From NCBI GenBank assembly GCA_029572965.1, contig JAKPQD010000133.1:1-64000 (forward strand): a stretch of 64,000 nt of DNA, written 5' to 3'. This DNA comes from Bacteroidota bacterium (GTDB taxonomy: Bacteria > Bacteroidota > Bacteroidia > Bacteroidales > DTGW01). Shown piece after piece: positions 44,738 to 53,256 of the stretch. The notes under the pieces are model-generated. The model worked only from the letters and a program-made list of their open reading frames with translations. It had not been told where the DNA came from and searched no databases. The number at the start of each line of letters is the position of its first letter. Position 1 is the stretch's first letter. The translations under genes were made by a program, and so were the position numbers.

Positions 44738-46462
44738 TTATTGGATAATAGATTTGAAAGTTTCGTCGTTAAAGTATTTTAAGAATTCAACATCTTTCTT
44801 GGCATAGTTTTTAAGTTGGATGTCTTTACCAACAGCAGCACGAAGGTTGTTGAATACTAAGTCTGAATTGTCCATGCGGGCACCAATAACAGCTCTTAAG
44901 TAATATCCCTGGGCACTTTCGTCTTTGCTGCAGCCCATGGCATTTTGAGCAGCTTCGTAGTTTTTGTTCAACAATTTGGCAAGTGCTGCATTGGCATCAC
45001 ATTCGTTGCCAAAATATGATACTGCTATGTCATATTTACCTTTGATAATATTAACAATACCAAGGTTATAATTAGGTGCTGCGCCAGCTCCAAGGGCAGC
45101 GGTAAATAATTCTTCAGCGGCAGCTACATCACCTTTGATTAAAGCTATTGCACCTAAATTATTTTTAACAGCATCGTTATTTTCTATAGATTTAGCTTGT
45201 TCTAAAGCAGCTTTAGCTTCGTCAAGTTTGCCTTGCTTGAAATATACATAACCAAGGTTGTTTTTTAAACGTACATCATTAGGATATTTTTCTGAAGCTT
45301 TTGCATATAAGGCAGCTTTTTTATCAAGGTCTTGGATCATGTTAGCTGTATAAACGACTTCTTCGAGGCTTAAAGCATCAGGGTTTGAATCAGCTAAACT
45401 AATCAATTCTTCGTCTGAACGCCCAATAGCTTCAGCTTTTACTATAAGCTTTGAACGACGAAGCTCAGGAAGAATTTTTACTTTTAACTCATCAAATGCT
45501 TGTGAAATATTCCTAATTTCTTTTTCACGTACAGCAGGGTCTGAATACATAGAAAGTACTCGTAAGATAAGGTCTTTGTCTTTTACATCAGATTTTTCTA
45601 ATGATGTTTTGAAGCCATCCCAGTCTTCCGGGGTTTTCAACATAGAGAATAAAGAATCTTTTAAGATTTTATCTAATTTTGCTTTCTTAAGCTCTGATTT
45701 AAAATACTTTACAGCTGCACTTTCACGTTTACCAGCAAGTTCTGCATTTTTATTTTCAGGACCATCAGGAGAAGCATAAGATGAAAGCTCGATGCCTTTA
45801 ATGTTAAATTTAGGATCTTTTGCAATTGTTTTTACAAAATCGTTCAATTGTTTTACTTCATCTTTCTTAAGCTCTGTATTGCGGATTTCAGCCTGGTTGA
45901 TCAAATACTTAATATTTGCCAGTTTGTCTTGGGCTACATTTCTTACAAATTGATTTTGAGTAAGCTCTGAAGCTTTAGGTTCGAGACGGACCAGTTTGGG
46001 CGTTACTATTATACCATCTCCAATTTCAAAAGTTCCTATAACAAGGTTTTCTTTTTTCATTTGAGCTGATACTTGTACGCTTACTTTTGAAAGCATCATT
46101 TCGTCTTTGTATGCAAATTTGTCGCTATAGCTGAAATCTCCACCAGCTTCAAAAGGTATAACTTTGTCATTAGCCTGAACGTCTTCACCCTGAAGTTTAT
46201 AAGACTGAAGTTCAATTTGTCCTCCTTCGTATTTAATAATAGGCGTTACTGTTACTACAGCCTTCTTGTTAAAGTATTTTGGTGGAAATTTTCCGCTAAT
46301 GGTTGCGTTAACTTCTCCATTATGCATTTCTAACACTTTTGGTGTTAACTCAAATTTAGTAGTAGATGCTTGTTCCTGCATCTTTTTTAGTCCGCTGCAA
46401 CTGCCAAGAACAACTGCTAAAGACAGTAATACTGCTAATTTGCTGTAATGTACTTTTCTCAT
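44738..46462 (-). CDS. TPR lipoprotein with OmpA-like region
   Basis: 574 aa. Lipobox LGSC (Cys about 22). It has a beta-rich N-terminal part and then an OmpA-like stretch (IELSSYASPDGPENKNAEL, about 225-260). Several C-terminal TPRs follow (about 395-520: NNLGYVYFKQGKLDEAKAAL, NNLGAIALIKGD, NYNLGIVNIIKG). Likely a periplasmic outer-membrane lipoprotein that contacts peptidoglycan or partner proteins; the exact role is unknown. Promoter -7 is at 46511-46518. Confidence 0.8.
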   Translation of the reverse strand: MRKVHYSKLAVLLSLAVVLGSCSGLKKMQEQASTTKFELTPKVLEMHNGEVNATISGKFPPKYFNKKAVVTVTPIIKYEGGQIELQSYKLQGEDVQANDKVIPFEAGGDFSYSDKFAYKDEMMLSKVSVQVSAQMKKENLVIGTFEIGDGIIVTPKLVRLEPKASELTQNQFVRNVAQDKLANIKYLINQAEIRNTELKKDEVKQLNDFVKTIAKDPKFNIKGIELSSYASPDGPENKNAELAGKRESAAVKYFKSELKKAKLDKILKDSLFSMLKTPEDWDGFKTSLEKSDVKDKDLILRVLSMYSDPAVREKEIRNISQAFDELKVKILPELRRSKLIVKAEAIGRSDEELISLADSNPDALSLEEVVYTANMIQDLDKKAALYAKASEKYPNDVRLKNNLGYVYFKQGKLDEAKAALEQAKSIENNDAVKNNLGAIALIKGDVAAAEELFTAALGAGAAPNYNLGIVNIIKGKYDIAVSYFGNECDANAALAKLLNKNYEAAQNAMGCSKDESAQGYYLRAVIGARMDNSDLVFNNLRAAVGKDIQLKNYAKKDVEFLKYFNDETFKSIIQ

Positions 46463-46510
46463 AGTTTATAAAATATTGGTTTGAAAATAATTGGCTATTT
46501 AATAGCTGTA

Positions 46511-46518
46511 CAAACTTA
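46511..46518 (-). promoter_or_regulatory. -7 promoter element of TPR lipoprotein gene
   Basis: The minus strand reads TAAGTTTG, exact TAnnTTTG, about 50 nt before the ATG. Confidence 0.45.
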
Positions 46519-46581
46519 ATAATGTTTTTATTAAAAAAAAATTATGTTGGTAATTTTTAAAAAAATTGTTTTATCTAACAA

Positions 46582-46608
46582 AAAAATAAACCCTGCTCAG
46601 GCAGGGTT
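46582..46608 (-). terminator. Terminator of SiaC copy 2
   Basis: AACCCTGC pairs with GCAGGGTT around TCAG. On the minus strand a T-rich run follows. Confidence 0.88.
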
Positions 46609-46613
46609 AAATA

Positions 46614-46991
46614 TCAGAATCCACTTTCGGCATACTCAATAAAATCAAATGGAATACGAAATAAATGTGAAAAATGTTCGCCTGTTTCTTTGCTGTCATA
46701 ATCTCCTTCTTCGTAGTGCCATTTTACTTTTATTTCTTTAACAGTTTTATTTTCTACAAAAGTTTTTATTAAGGTAAAGATTTGTTTTGAAGAGGCTGTA
46801 TTGAAATATTCCAGCTTAAAATTTATCTGAATGCTTTCGCCGTCATATTGTTCGCCCCATTTAAACACTTCTTCATATATTTTAAAAGGGTTTTCTGGTA
46901 ATGACCGTCCTGTAAGGGTTATTTCCTTTTTTTCTGCATCACAAAAAATGTAAGGAGTATCATTTGTGCCTTGGATTTCGAGATTTTCCAT
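46614..46991 (-). CDS. SiaC-family regulatory phosphoprotein (DUF1987), copy 2
   Basis: 125 aa, paralogue of the protein at 5378-5761. Seen: MENLEIQGTNDTPYIF, GRSLPENPFKIYEE, KLEYFNTASSKQIF (Asn64-Thr65, the conserved phospho-acceptor region) and VKWHYEEGDYDSKETGEHF. This copy keeps Thr at the expected acceptor position. It is monocistronic, with its own promoter element (47017-47024) and terminator. Possible phosphatase partner: the PP2C protein at 24528-26534. Confidence 0.85.
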   Translation of the reverse strand: MENLEIQGTNDTPYIFCDAEKKEITLTGRSLPENPFKIYEEVFKWGEQYDGESIQINFKLEYFNTASSKQIFTLIKTFVENKTVKEIKVKWHYEEGDYDSKETGEHFSHLFRIPFDFIEYAESGF

Positions 46992-47016
46992 ATTTAAGGT
47001 GTTTTAGCAATAGTTA

Positions 47017-47024
47017 CAAAAATA
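47017..47024 (-). promoter_or_regulatory. -7 promoter element of SiaC copy 2
   Basis: The minus strand reads TATTTTTG, exact TAnnTTTG, about 25 nt before the ATG. Confidence 0.45.
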
Positions 47025-47135
47025 TAGAAAAAATGTTTTAATGTCAACACGAATGTTGTTTATTATCAATAATTTTCAACATTTCATCAAAATTTTACCT
47101 ATTATTAATTATAAATAAGATAATGTTAGATTAAT

Positions 47136-47167
47136 AAAAAAGGCAATGCAAATAGCTGCATTGCCTT
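47136..47167 (-). terminator. Terminator of purL
   Basis: AAGGCAATGCA pairs with TGCATTGCCTT around AATAGC. On the minus strand TTTTTT follows. Confidence 0.9.
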
Positions 47168-47171
47168 GATT

Positions 47172-50100
47172 TTATTTACTTTTAAGCGTTGTTGCTTTTT
47201 TTTCAATCCATTTGCGGGCATTAACAAATGCTTCAATCCAAGGAGTTACTTCGTCATTCTTCCTGTCAGCCGGGTAGTTTGCCCAGTTCCAAGGATATGT
47301 TGCTCTTTCTAAGTGAGGCATCATTACCAGGTGGCGCCCATCTTCTGAACATAAACCGGCTGTATCAAAATTACTTCCGTTTGGATTGCCCGGATATGCA
47401 GAATAACTGTATTTCATTGGAATGTTGTATTTTGATTCTTCGTAAGGCAAACTAAACTTGCCTTCTCCGTGAGCTACCCAAATACCCAGCCTTGAACCTG
47501 CCAAAGAACTTAACATAACAGAATTACTCGGGTGAATATCTACCGTAAGAAAGGATGATTCGAATTTATGAGAGTCGTTATGCAGCATTTTGGGTTTTTG
47601 CTCATGTTCAGGGGTTATCAGCCCTAATTCTATGACCACCTGACAACCATTGCAAACCCCTAAGCTAAGGGTGTCTGGACGGGCATAGAATTTATCTAAA
47701 CTTTCTTTTGCTTTCGGATTGTATAAAAATGCCCCGGCCCAACCTTTTGCCGATCCAAGTACATCAGAGTTTGAAAAGCCTCCGACGAATACAATCATAT
47801 TGAGGTCTTCTAAGGTTTCGCGACCCGAAATCAGGTCGGTCATGTGGACATCTTTTACATCAAAGCCGGCAAGGTGCATCATCCAAGCCATTTCCCTGTC
47901 TCCATTAACCCCTTTTTCTCTAATAATAGCAGCTTTAATGCCCGACTTGGTTTTTCTGTCAGGGTTTATGCCAAAATCAGCAAACTTTCCTGTAAATGAA
48001 GGTGGGAAGTTGAATTTGAGCGGTTGGGCTTTGTAGTTGTTATATCTTTCAATGGCTTTAAACTCGCCACTTTGGCGTCTGTCTAATAAATAAGAAGTTT
48101 TGAACCATATATCGCGTAATTCGGCTACATTGAATTCAAATTCGGTGTCGTCTTTTTTGATTTTAACTTTACCGTTATTGGCAGGTTTCCCAATTTCATG
48201 GAATAATATTTTATTCTTATTTAATTCAGCTTGTACAAATGCTAAATTTTCTTTGGTAACCTGGACAAGAATTCCGGGATTTTCGCTAAACAGGATTTTA
48301 ATAATGTCTTTTTCATTTATCACAGAAAGGTCAATGTTCAGCCCTGCATTGACAGAGGTAAAGCACATTTCAAGCAATGAAGTGATCATCCCGCCTGAAG
48401 AAATATCGTGCCCGGCAACTATTTTTTCATTTTTGATGAAAGACTGGATGGTTTCAAAAGCTTTGATAAAATATGCAGTATCTGCAATAGTTGGAGTATA
48501 TGATCCTAACTTGTTCATTATCTGGGCAAAAGAACTTCCTCCTAACTCAAAACTAACATTAGATAAATCGATATATAAAATAGAAGAATCAACAGACGGA
48601 TTAATAACAGGTTCAACAACTTTTCTGATATCAGATACTTGTGCTATAGCAGAAATAATAACAGTGCCAGGAGATAATACTATATCTCCATCAGGATATT
48701 TCTGCGTCATTGAAAGAGAGTCTTTTCCGGTTGGAATGTTAATACCTAATTCAATGGCAAAATTACTTGCAGCAGTTACTGCTTCATATAACCTGGCATC
48801 TTCACCGGGTTGCTTACAAGGCCACATCCAGTTTGCACTTAACGAAATACCTTTCAAGCCATGTTCCAGAGGTGCCCAAATGATGTTTGTCAGCGATTCG
48901 GCAATACTTAGTACAGAACCGGCAGAAGCATTGATAAGGGCTGCTGCCGGGGCATGGCCTAATGAAGTGGCAATACCTTTTTTGCCTTTATAATCCATAG
49001 CAACAACTGCCACATTATTTACAGGGAGTTGAATGGCTCCGGCTGTTTGTTGTTTTGCAACTCGACCGGTTACAGATCTGTCAACTTTATTGGTTAACCA
49101 ATCTTTGCAAGCAACAGCTTCAAGTTGTAACAGTTGTACTAAATATTCTTCAAGTTTTGAAGTATCGTATGTAACATCTGCGTATGAAATTACTTGCGAA
49201 TTATCTGTAATAATCGTCTTTGGGGGATTTCCAAACATATCGTCCAATTCAAGGTCTATTGGAGTTTTGCCGGTTTTGGGGTCTGTGAAGGTGAACCGAT
49301 TGTCACCAGTAGCTTCGCCAATGACATACATTGGGGCTCGTTCGCGGTCTGCAATGCGCTTCAAAAGGGCTATATCTTTTTCTTTTAGCACAAGGCCCAT
49401 TCGTTCTTGCGATTCGTTACCAACAATCTCTTTATTCGAAAGGGTAGGGTCTCCCACAGGAAGTTTACTAATGTCGATTTTTCCTCCGGTTGCTTCTACC
49501 AATTCTGACAAGCAGTTTAGGTGCCCGCCAGCGCCATGATCATGAATAGAAACTATTGGGTTATGATCACTTTCAGATAATGCCCTGATTGCGTTATATA
49601 CGCGTTTTTGCATTTCGGGGTTTGAACGTTGAACGGCGTTTAACTCGATAGCGTTATTGTATTCGCCGGTTGCAACAGAAGATACAGCTCCTCCTCCCAT
49701 TCCAATACGGTAATTGTCGCCTCCAAGGAGTACTACTTTGTCTCCTGGTTCCGGGGTATCTTTTAGGCTATCTTTCTTTTTGGCATAACCTACCCCGCCT
49801 GCAAGCATAATGACTTTGTCAAATCCAAATTTGCGATGGTTTTCAAAATGTTCGAAGGTGAAAACACTACCACAGATAAGTGGTTGGCCATATTTATTTC
49901 CAAAATCGCTTGCACCGTTTGATGCTTTGATAAGGATATCTTCAGGTGTTTGATATAACCATTTACGTTCACTAAGGTTGTTTTCCCAAATACGGCCTTG
50001 GGCCGAACGAGGATAAGATGTCATGTAAACAGCTGTTCCGGCAATGGGGAACGAACCTTTTCCTCCTCCAATGCGGTCACGAATTTCGCCGCCAGAACCT

Positions 50101-50885
50101 GTAGCTGCTCCGTTAAATGGTTCGACTGTGGTTGGGAAGTTGTGGGTTTCTGCTTTTAATGAAATAACTGATTCAAAAGGCTTTGTTTCAAAAAAGTCAG
50201 GTTTGTCCTGGGTTGCAGGGGCAAACTGATCGACAACAGGGCCCTGAATGAAAGCGCAATTGTCTTTATATGCCGAAACAACCTGATTGGGATTGGCTTT
50301 TGTAGTTTTTTTAATCAGTTGAAAAAGGCTTTCTTCTTTTTCTTTATTGTCAATAATGAATGTTCCGTTGAAAATTTTGTGACGACAGTGTTCTGAGTTA
50401 ACTTGCGAAAATCCAAATATTTCGCTGTCGGTAAGGTCTCTGCCTAATTTTTTACGCAGTGATTCTAAATATTCAATTTCATCATCATTAAGGGCTAAAC
50501 CTTCCTGTTTATTGTATGTTCTGATGTCTGTAATGTATTTGACGGGTTCAGGTTCGCGCAAAACAGTAAAGGTATCTTGATTAAGTCCATTGTACATGGC
50601 TTTCAACATGTGGTCATATTTGGTATCAGCAGATTCAACCTGGTAGAATTCTTCGATTCGTTTGATGCCTTCAATTCCCATGTTTTGGGTTATTTCAACA
50701 GCATTAGTACTCCATGGGGTAATCATTTCTTTGCGCGGCCCAATGAAAAAACCGTCAACTTTTTCAGAATCAACCAAAGTTGCGCCAAATAACCAGCTAA
50801 GCTTTTGTAAATCTTTTGCATCAGGGTCTGTGGCAAAATGTACTGTGAAATACTTGTTTTCAGGGCCTTTGAAAAATTTTAACAT
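47172..50885 (-). CDS. purL: Phosphoribosylformylglycinamidine synthase, single-chain
   Basis: 1237 aa large-type PurL. Converts FGAR to FGAM with ATP and glutamine. N-terminal linker domain, two AIRS-like halves (KAETHNFPTTVEPFNGAATG; later GISLSANWMWPCKQPGEDA) and a C-terminal glutamine amidotransferase with the nucleophile Cys in GVCNGCQVVIEL and a catalytic-His region HGEGKF. The length is that of the fused form found in Proteobacteria and Bacteroidales, not the PurL/PurQ/PurS split form. Promoter -7 is at 50905-50912. No purine-operon neighbours. Confidence 0.95.
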   Translation of the reverse strand: MLKFFKGPENKYFTVHFATDPDAKDLQKLSWLFGATLVDSEKVDGFFIGPRKEMITPWSTNAVEITQNMGIEGIKRIEEFYQVESADTKYDHMLKAMYNGLNQDTFTVLREPEPVKYITDIRTYNKQEGLALNDDEIEYLESLRKKLGRDLTDSEIFGFSQVNSEHCRHKIFNGTFIIDNKEKEESLFQLIKKTTKANPNQVVSAYKDNCAFIQGPVVDQFAPATQDKPDFFETKPFESVISLKAETHNFPTTVEPFNGAATGSGGEIRDRIGGGKGSFPIAGTAVYMTSYPRSAQGRIWENNLSERKWLYQTPEDILIKASNGASDFGNKYGQPLICGSVFTFEHFENHRKFGFDKVIMLAGGVGYAKKKDSLKDTPEPGDKVVLLGGDNYRIGMGGGAVSSVATGEYNNAIELNAVQRSNPEMQKRVYNAIRALSESDHNPIVSIHDHGAGGHLNCLSELVEATGGKIDISKLPVGDPTLSNKEIVGNESQERMGLVLKEKDIALLKRIADRERAPMYVIGEATGDNRFTFTDPKTGKTPIDLELDDMFGNPPKTIITDNSQVISYADVTYDTSKLEEYLVQLLQLEAVACKDWLTNKVDRSVTGRVAKQQTAGAIQLPVNNVAVVAMDYKGKKGIATSLGHAPAAALINASAGSVLSIAESLTNIIWAPLEHGLKGISLSANWMWPCKQPGEDARLYEAVTAASNFAIELGINIPTGKDSLSMTQKYPDGDIVLSPGTVIISAIAQVSDIRKVVEPVINPSVDSSILYIDLSNVSFELGGSSFAQIMNKLGSYTPTIADTAYFIKAFETIQSFIKNEKIVAGHDISSGGMITSLLEMCFTSVNAGLNIDLSVINEKDIIKILFSENPGILVQVTKENLAFVQAELNKNKILFHEIGKPANNGKVKIKKDDTEFEFNVAELRDIWFKTSYLLDRRQSGEFKAIERYNNYKAQPLKFNFPPSFTGKFADFGINPDRKTKSGIKAAIIREKGVNGDREMAWMMHLAGFDVKDVHMTDLISGRETLEDLNMIVFVGGFSNSDVLGSAKGWAGAFLYNPKAKESLDKFYARPDTLSLGVCNGCQVVIELGLITPEHEQKPKMLHNDSHKFESSFLTVDIHPSNSVMLSSLAGSRLGIWVAHGEGKFSLPYEESKYNIPMKYSYSAYPGNPNGSNFDTAGLCSEDGRHLVMMPHLERATYPWNWANYPADRKNDEVTPWIEAFVNARKWIEKKATTLKSK

Positions 50886-50904
50886 ACAATATATATTTAT
50901 GCTG

Positions 50905-50912
50905 CAAAGTTA
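50905..50912 (-). promoter_or_regulatory. -7 promoter element of purL
   Basis: The minus strand reads TAACTTTG, exact TAnnTTTG, about 20 nt before the ATG. Confidence 0.5.
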
Positions 50913-51148
50913 AGCATTAGCCCGCTACTAAAAAAAAAATGTGGTGATTAAGAAAGTAAGTTATTAACAATCTGTCAAAAATGCAACACGGGGTATTAAC
51001 CACTCCAGCCTCCCGCCTGAGACGGGACAAGCTCTCTTTGAAAAGGAAGGGAAATACTACAGTATTTTAACGTCAGTTGGATGAAAGAATAATATTGTCA
51101 ATTATTGTTTTAAAAGCATTGAATAGCAATAAATACTATAATCTTCAT

Positions 51149-51500
51149 GCAACTTTTTTATCGAAAAAAGTTGCTCAAAAACTCTTATCGGCTTAACTCT
51201 TTCACCCTCGAAGCCTTGTAATGTTGTAATATGCGAACAACTGAAGCGTCAGGCTTCTCGGCCGAAATCAAACAAAAAGGCGATGAAAAGGAATTTTTCT
51301 TTTTATCGCTTCGCCTATTTCATGGGAACCCTTCTGCTTATGGCCTGACGGAAATGGCGTTAAGAAAAAAGCTTTATCGGCGTAGCGAGGGCAATTGTTT
51401 GAGAGAAGCGAGTTGTTGCCCGGAGCCGTCGATAAAGCTTTTTTTAGCCAATTTACGTCAAGCCTTGAATTTTTGTAACTTTTGCTTCAAGGCAAAAGTT
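51149..51500. repeat. Structured intergenic element of about 350 bp
   Basis: Helices seen: GCAACTTTTTT/AAAAAAGTTGC (51149-51174); GAAGC/GCTTC (51243-51257); GCGATGAAAAG/CTTTTTATCGC with one G-T (51280-51309); a long-range CGTCAGGC/GCCTGACG (51247-51254 with 51343-51350), which competes with part of the second; AAAAAAGCTTTATCG/CGATAAAGCTTTTTT (51365-51379 with 51430-51444) enclosing GGGCAA/TTGCCC; AACTTTTGC/GCAAAAGTT (51477-51500). This could be a structured RNA or a miniature mobile repeat. Base content is richer in GC than its surroundings. Confidence 0.65.
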
Positions 51501-51599
51501 AGGTATGTATAGTTGATTCCTGTATATATCATATATGCAAGCTTCTTCTTATGTAGAACTGATTTTATTTTAAATTGTAGAGATTTCAAAATTTTGAGT

Positions 51600-53033
51600 T
51601 TATAATCCAAATGCGTAGTAAGCAATAACACCATTTGAATAAATACCTTCAATGTAAAGGCCTCCGCGAGTATTGTTAATGATTTTTTTCATTTCAGCAA
51701 CAGATGTGACAGCTTTATTATTTAAGCGAGTAATGATAAAACCTTCTTCAATACCGGCTTTAGAAAATTTTCCCGGTGACAGGGAGACAATTTTAACCCC
51801 ATATTTAATTCCAAGGTTTTTCTTATCTTCTTCAGTAATGTCTGACAGTGTTGCCCCCATAATTGTAGTAGTAATATCATTAGGTTTTAGCAATTTTGTT
51901 TCACCCTGGAGGTTGCGTAATGTAACTGATATATCTTTAAGGTTGTCATTTCTTAGAATAGTAACGCTAATCTTTTGCCCGGGCCTGTATTTGCTAAGTT
52001 GTTCTTGTAATTCAGACGTATTTACAACCGGGACGTTATTAATTTTAGTAATAACATCATTTGCTTTTATTCCGGCTTCTTTTGCGGCTCCGGTTTCTTT
52101 AACATCAGCAACAAAAACGCCTGTTGTAATGCTTAAGTTATTTTGTTTTGCAATTTCAGCATTAACATCGGCCGGGGTAATACCAAGAAATGCACGCTGA
52201 ACTGCGCCAAATTCGCGTAAGTCGTCAACAACTTTTTTTACAATGGTTACGGGTATTGCAAACGAATTGCCAGAATAACCGCCCGTAACAGAAAGTATGG
52301 CGGTGTTGACACCTACTAATTCGCCTTTAGTGTTTACTAAAGCTCCGCCGCTATTGCCTGGGTTTAACGCAGCATCGGTCTGGATAAAAGACTCAAGTCT
52401 GTAATTGTCGTTGATAATATTGAGGTTTCTGGCTTTGGCACTTACAATACCTGCTGTAACAGTAGAAGATAAATTGTATGGGTTACCAATAGCCAATACC
52501 CACTGGCCTAATCGAAGCTCTTCTGAGTTTCCGTATGGGATGACAGGCAGGTTGTTGGCTTCGACTTTTAACAATGCAAGGTCGGTACTGGGGTCAGCAC
52601 CAATTAGCTTTGCGGTGAATTCGCGGTTGTCGTTCAGAGTGACAACAATTTCGTTTGCACCTTGAATAACGTGGTTATTGGTAACAATATACCCGTTTGG
52701 ATCAATGATTACGCCAGAACCAATACCAACTTTTGGGGGCTGTTGTACAGGTTCATCTTGTCCATAAAAGAAGTAATACAGCGGGTTAACAAACTGATTT
52801 TCGTTCTTGGCTTTAGTCCTGACGTTTACTACAGCATGCACTGTTTGTTCGGCTGCTATAGTAAAGTCAATTGGCTGAGCTGCCCCCGGGTCATAAGAAA
52901 CATTCTGGGCTTTATATCCCGGGTAGTTGTAAACAATTTGTTTTTTAGGGAAGAAAAAGTTCGATATCAATACTGCCATTATGGCTCCAGCCAGGGCAGA
53001 AATAAATATTCCTGAATATTTAAAAGTTTTCAT
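51600..53033 (-). CDS. Periplasmic serine protease, DegQ/HtrA family
   Basis: 477 aa. N-terminal membrane anchor or signal (about 8-28), then a trypsin-like domain with triad His121 (TNNHVIQGA), Asp151 (STDLALLKV) and Ser228 (NPGNSGGALV). A PDZ domain follows (about 275-375), then a second, shorter PDZ-like region (about 390-470). It degrades or chaperones misfolded envelope proteins. DegQ, DegP and DegS cannot be told apart by sequence alone; two PDZ regions favour DegP/Q. No sigma-E-like regulator is nearby. Confidence 0.93.
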   Translation of the reverse strand: MKTFKYSGIFISALAGAIMAVLISNFFFPKKQIVYNYPGYKAQNVSYDPGAAQPIDFTIAAEQTVHAVVNVRTKAKNENQFVNPLYYFFYGQDEPVQQPPKVGIGSGVIIDPNGYIVTNNHVIQGANEIVVTLNDNREFTAKLIGADPSTDLALLKVEANNLPVIPYGNSEELRLGQWVLAIGNPYNLSSTVTAGIVSAKARNLNIINDNYRLESFIQTDAALNPGNSGGALVNTKGELVGVNTAILSVTGGYSGNSFAIPVTIVKKVVDDLREFGAVQRAFLGITPADVNAEIAKQNNLSITTGVFVADVKETGAAKEAGIKANDVITKINNVPVVNTSELQEQLSKYRPGQKISVTILRNDNLKDISVTLRNLQGETKLLKPNDITTTIMGATLSDITEEDKKNLGIKYGVKIVSLSPGKFSKAGIEEGFIITRLNNKAVTSVAEMKKIINNTRGGLYIEGIYSNGVIAYYAFGL

Positions 53034-53140
53034 ATTATTCGAATTTAAAAGTTTCTACTGCAAATTTGACAAATTATATGCCGAATGAAAAATTGTCAGT
53101 GTTAAGGCATGTTAAAGATTTTTTTAAAAGTTGTTAATGA

Positions 53141-53177
53141 AAAACTCCTGAAAGACTTTAATAGTCATCAGGGCTTT
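53141..53177 (-). terminator. Terminator after TldE-like gene
   Basis: CCTGA/TCAGG outside GACT/AGTC with A and T runs on the flanks. It fits the minus-strand gene ending at 53257. Confidence 0.6.
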
Positions 53178-53256
53178 TATTGAATAGCTCCTATAAAAAC
53201 TCAAATAAGTGTATTAAAGAGTTTTTAAGAAATATTGTTAAATGGAAAACTTTGGT

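Larger units (their letters stand above)
50886..51599. other. 714-bp intergenic region rich in hairpins
   Basis: Starts with the purL promoter (50905-50912). From 51149 to 51500 it is densely structured (see the repeat feature). A 93-codon ORF at 51231-51512 overlaps the hairpins and is not believed to be a gene. Confidence 0.6.

Noticed and set aside
48100-48993. 297-codon ORF antisense to purL
   Set aside because: The opposite strand carries clear PurL motifs throughout. The antisense frame has no recognisable domain and follows from codon bias.
51231-51512. 93-codon ORF between purL and degQ
   Set aside because: It runs across several perfect hairpins, has no promoter or ribosome-binding sequence, and its composition (many Arg, Leu, Ser, Cys runs) is that of non-coding repeat DNA.
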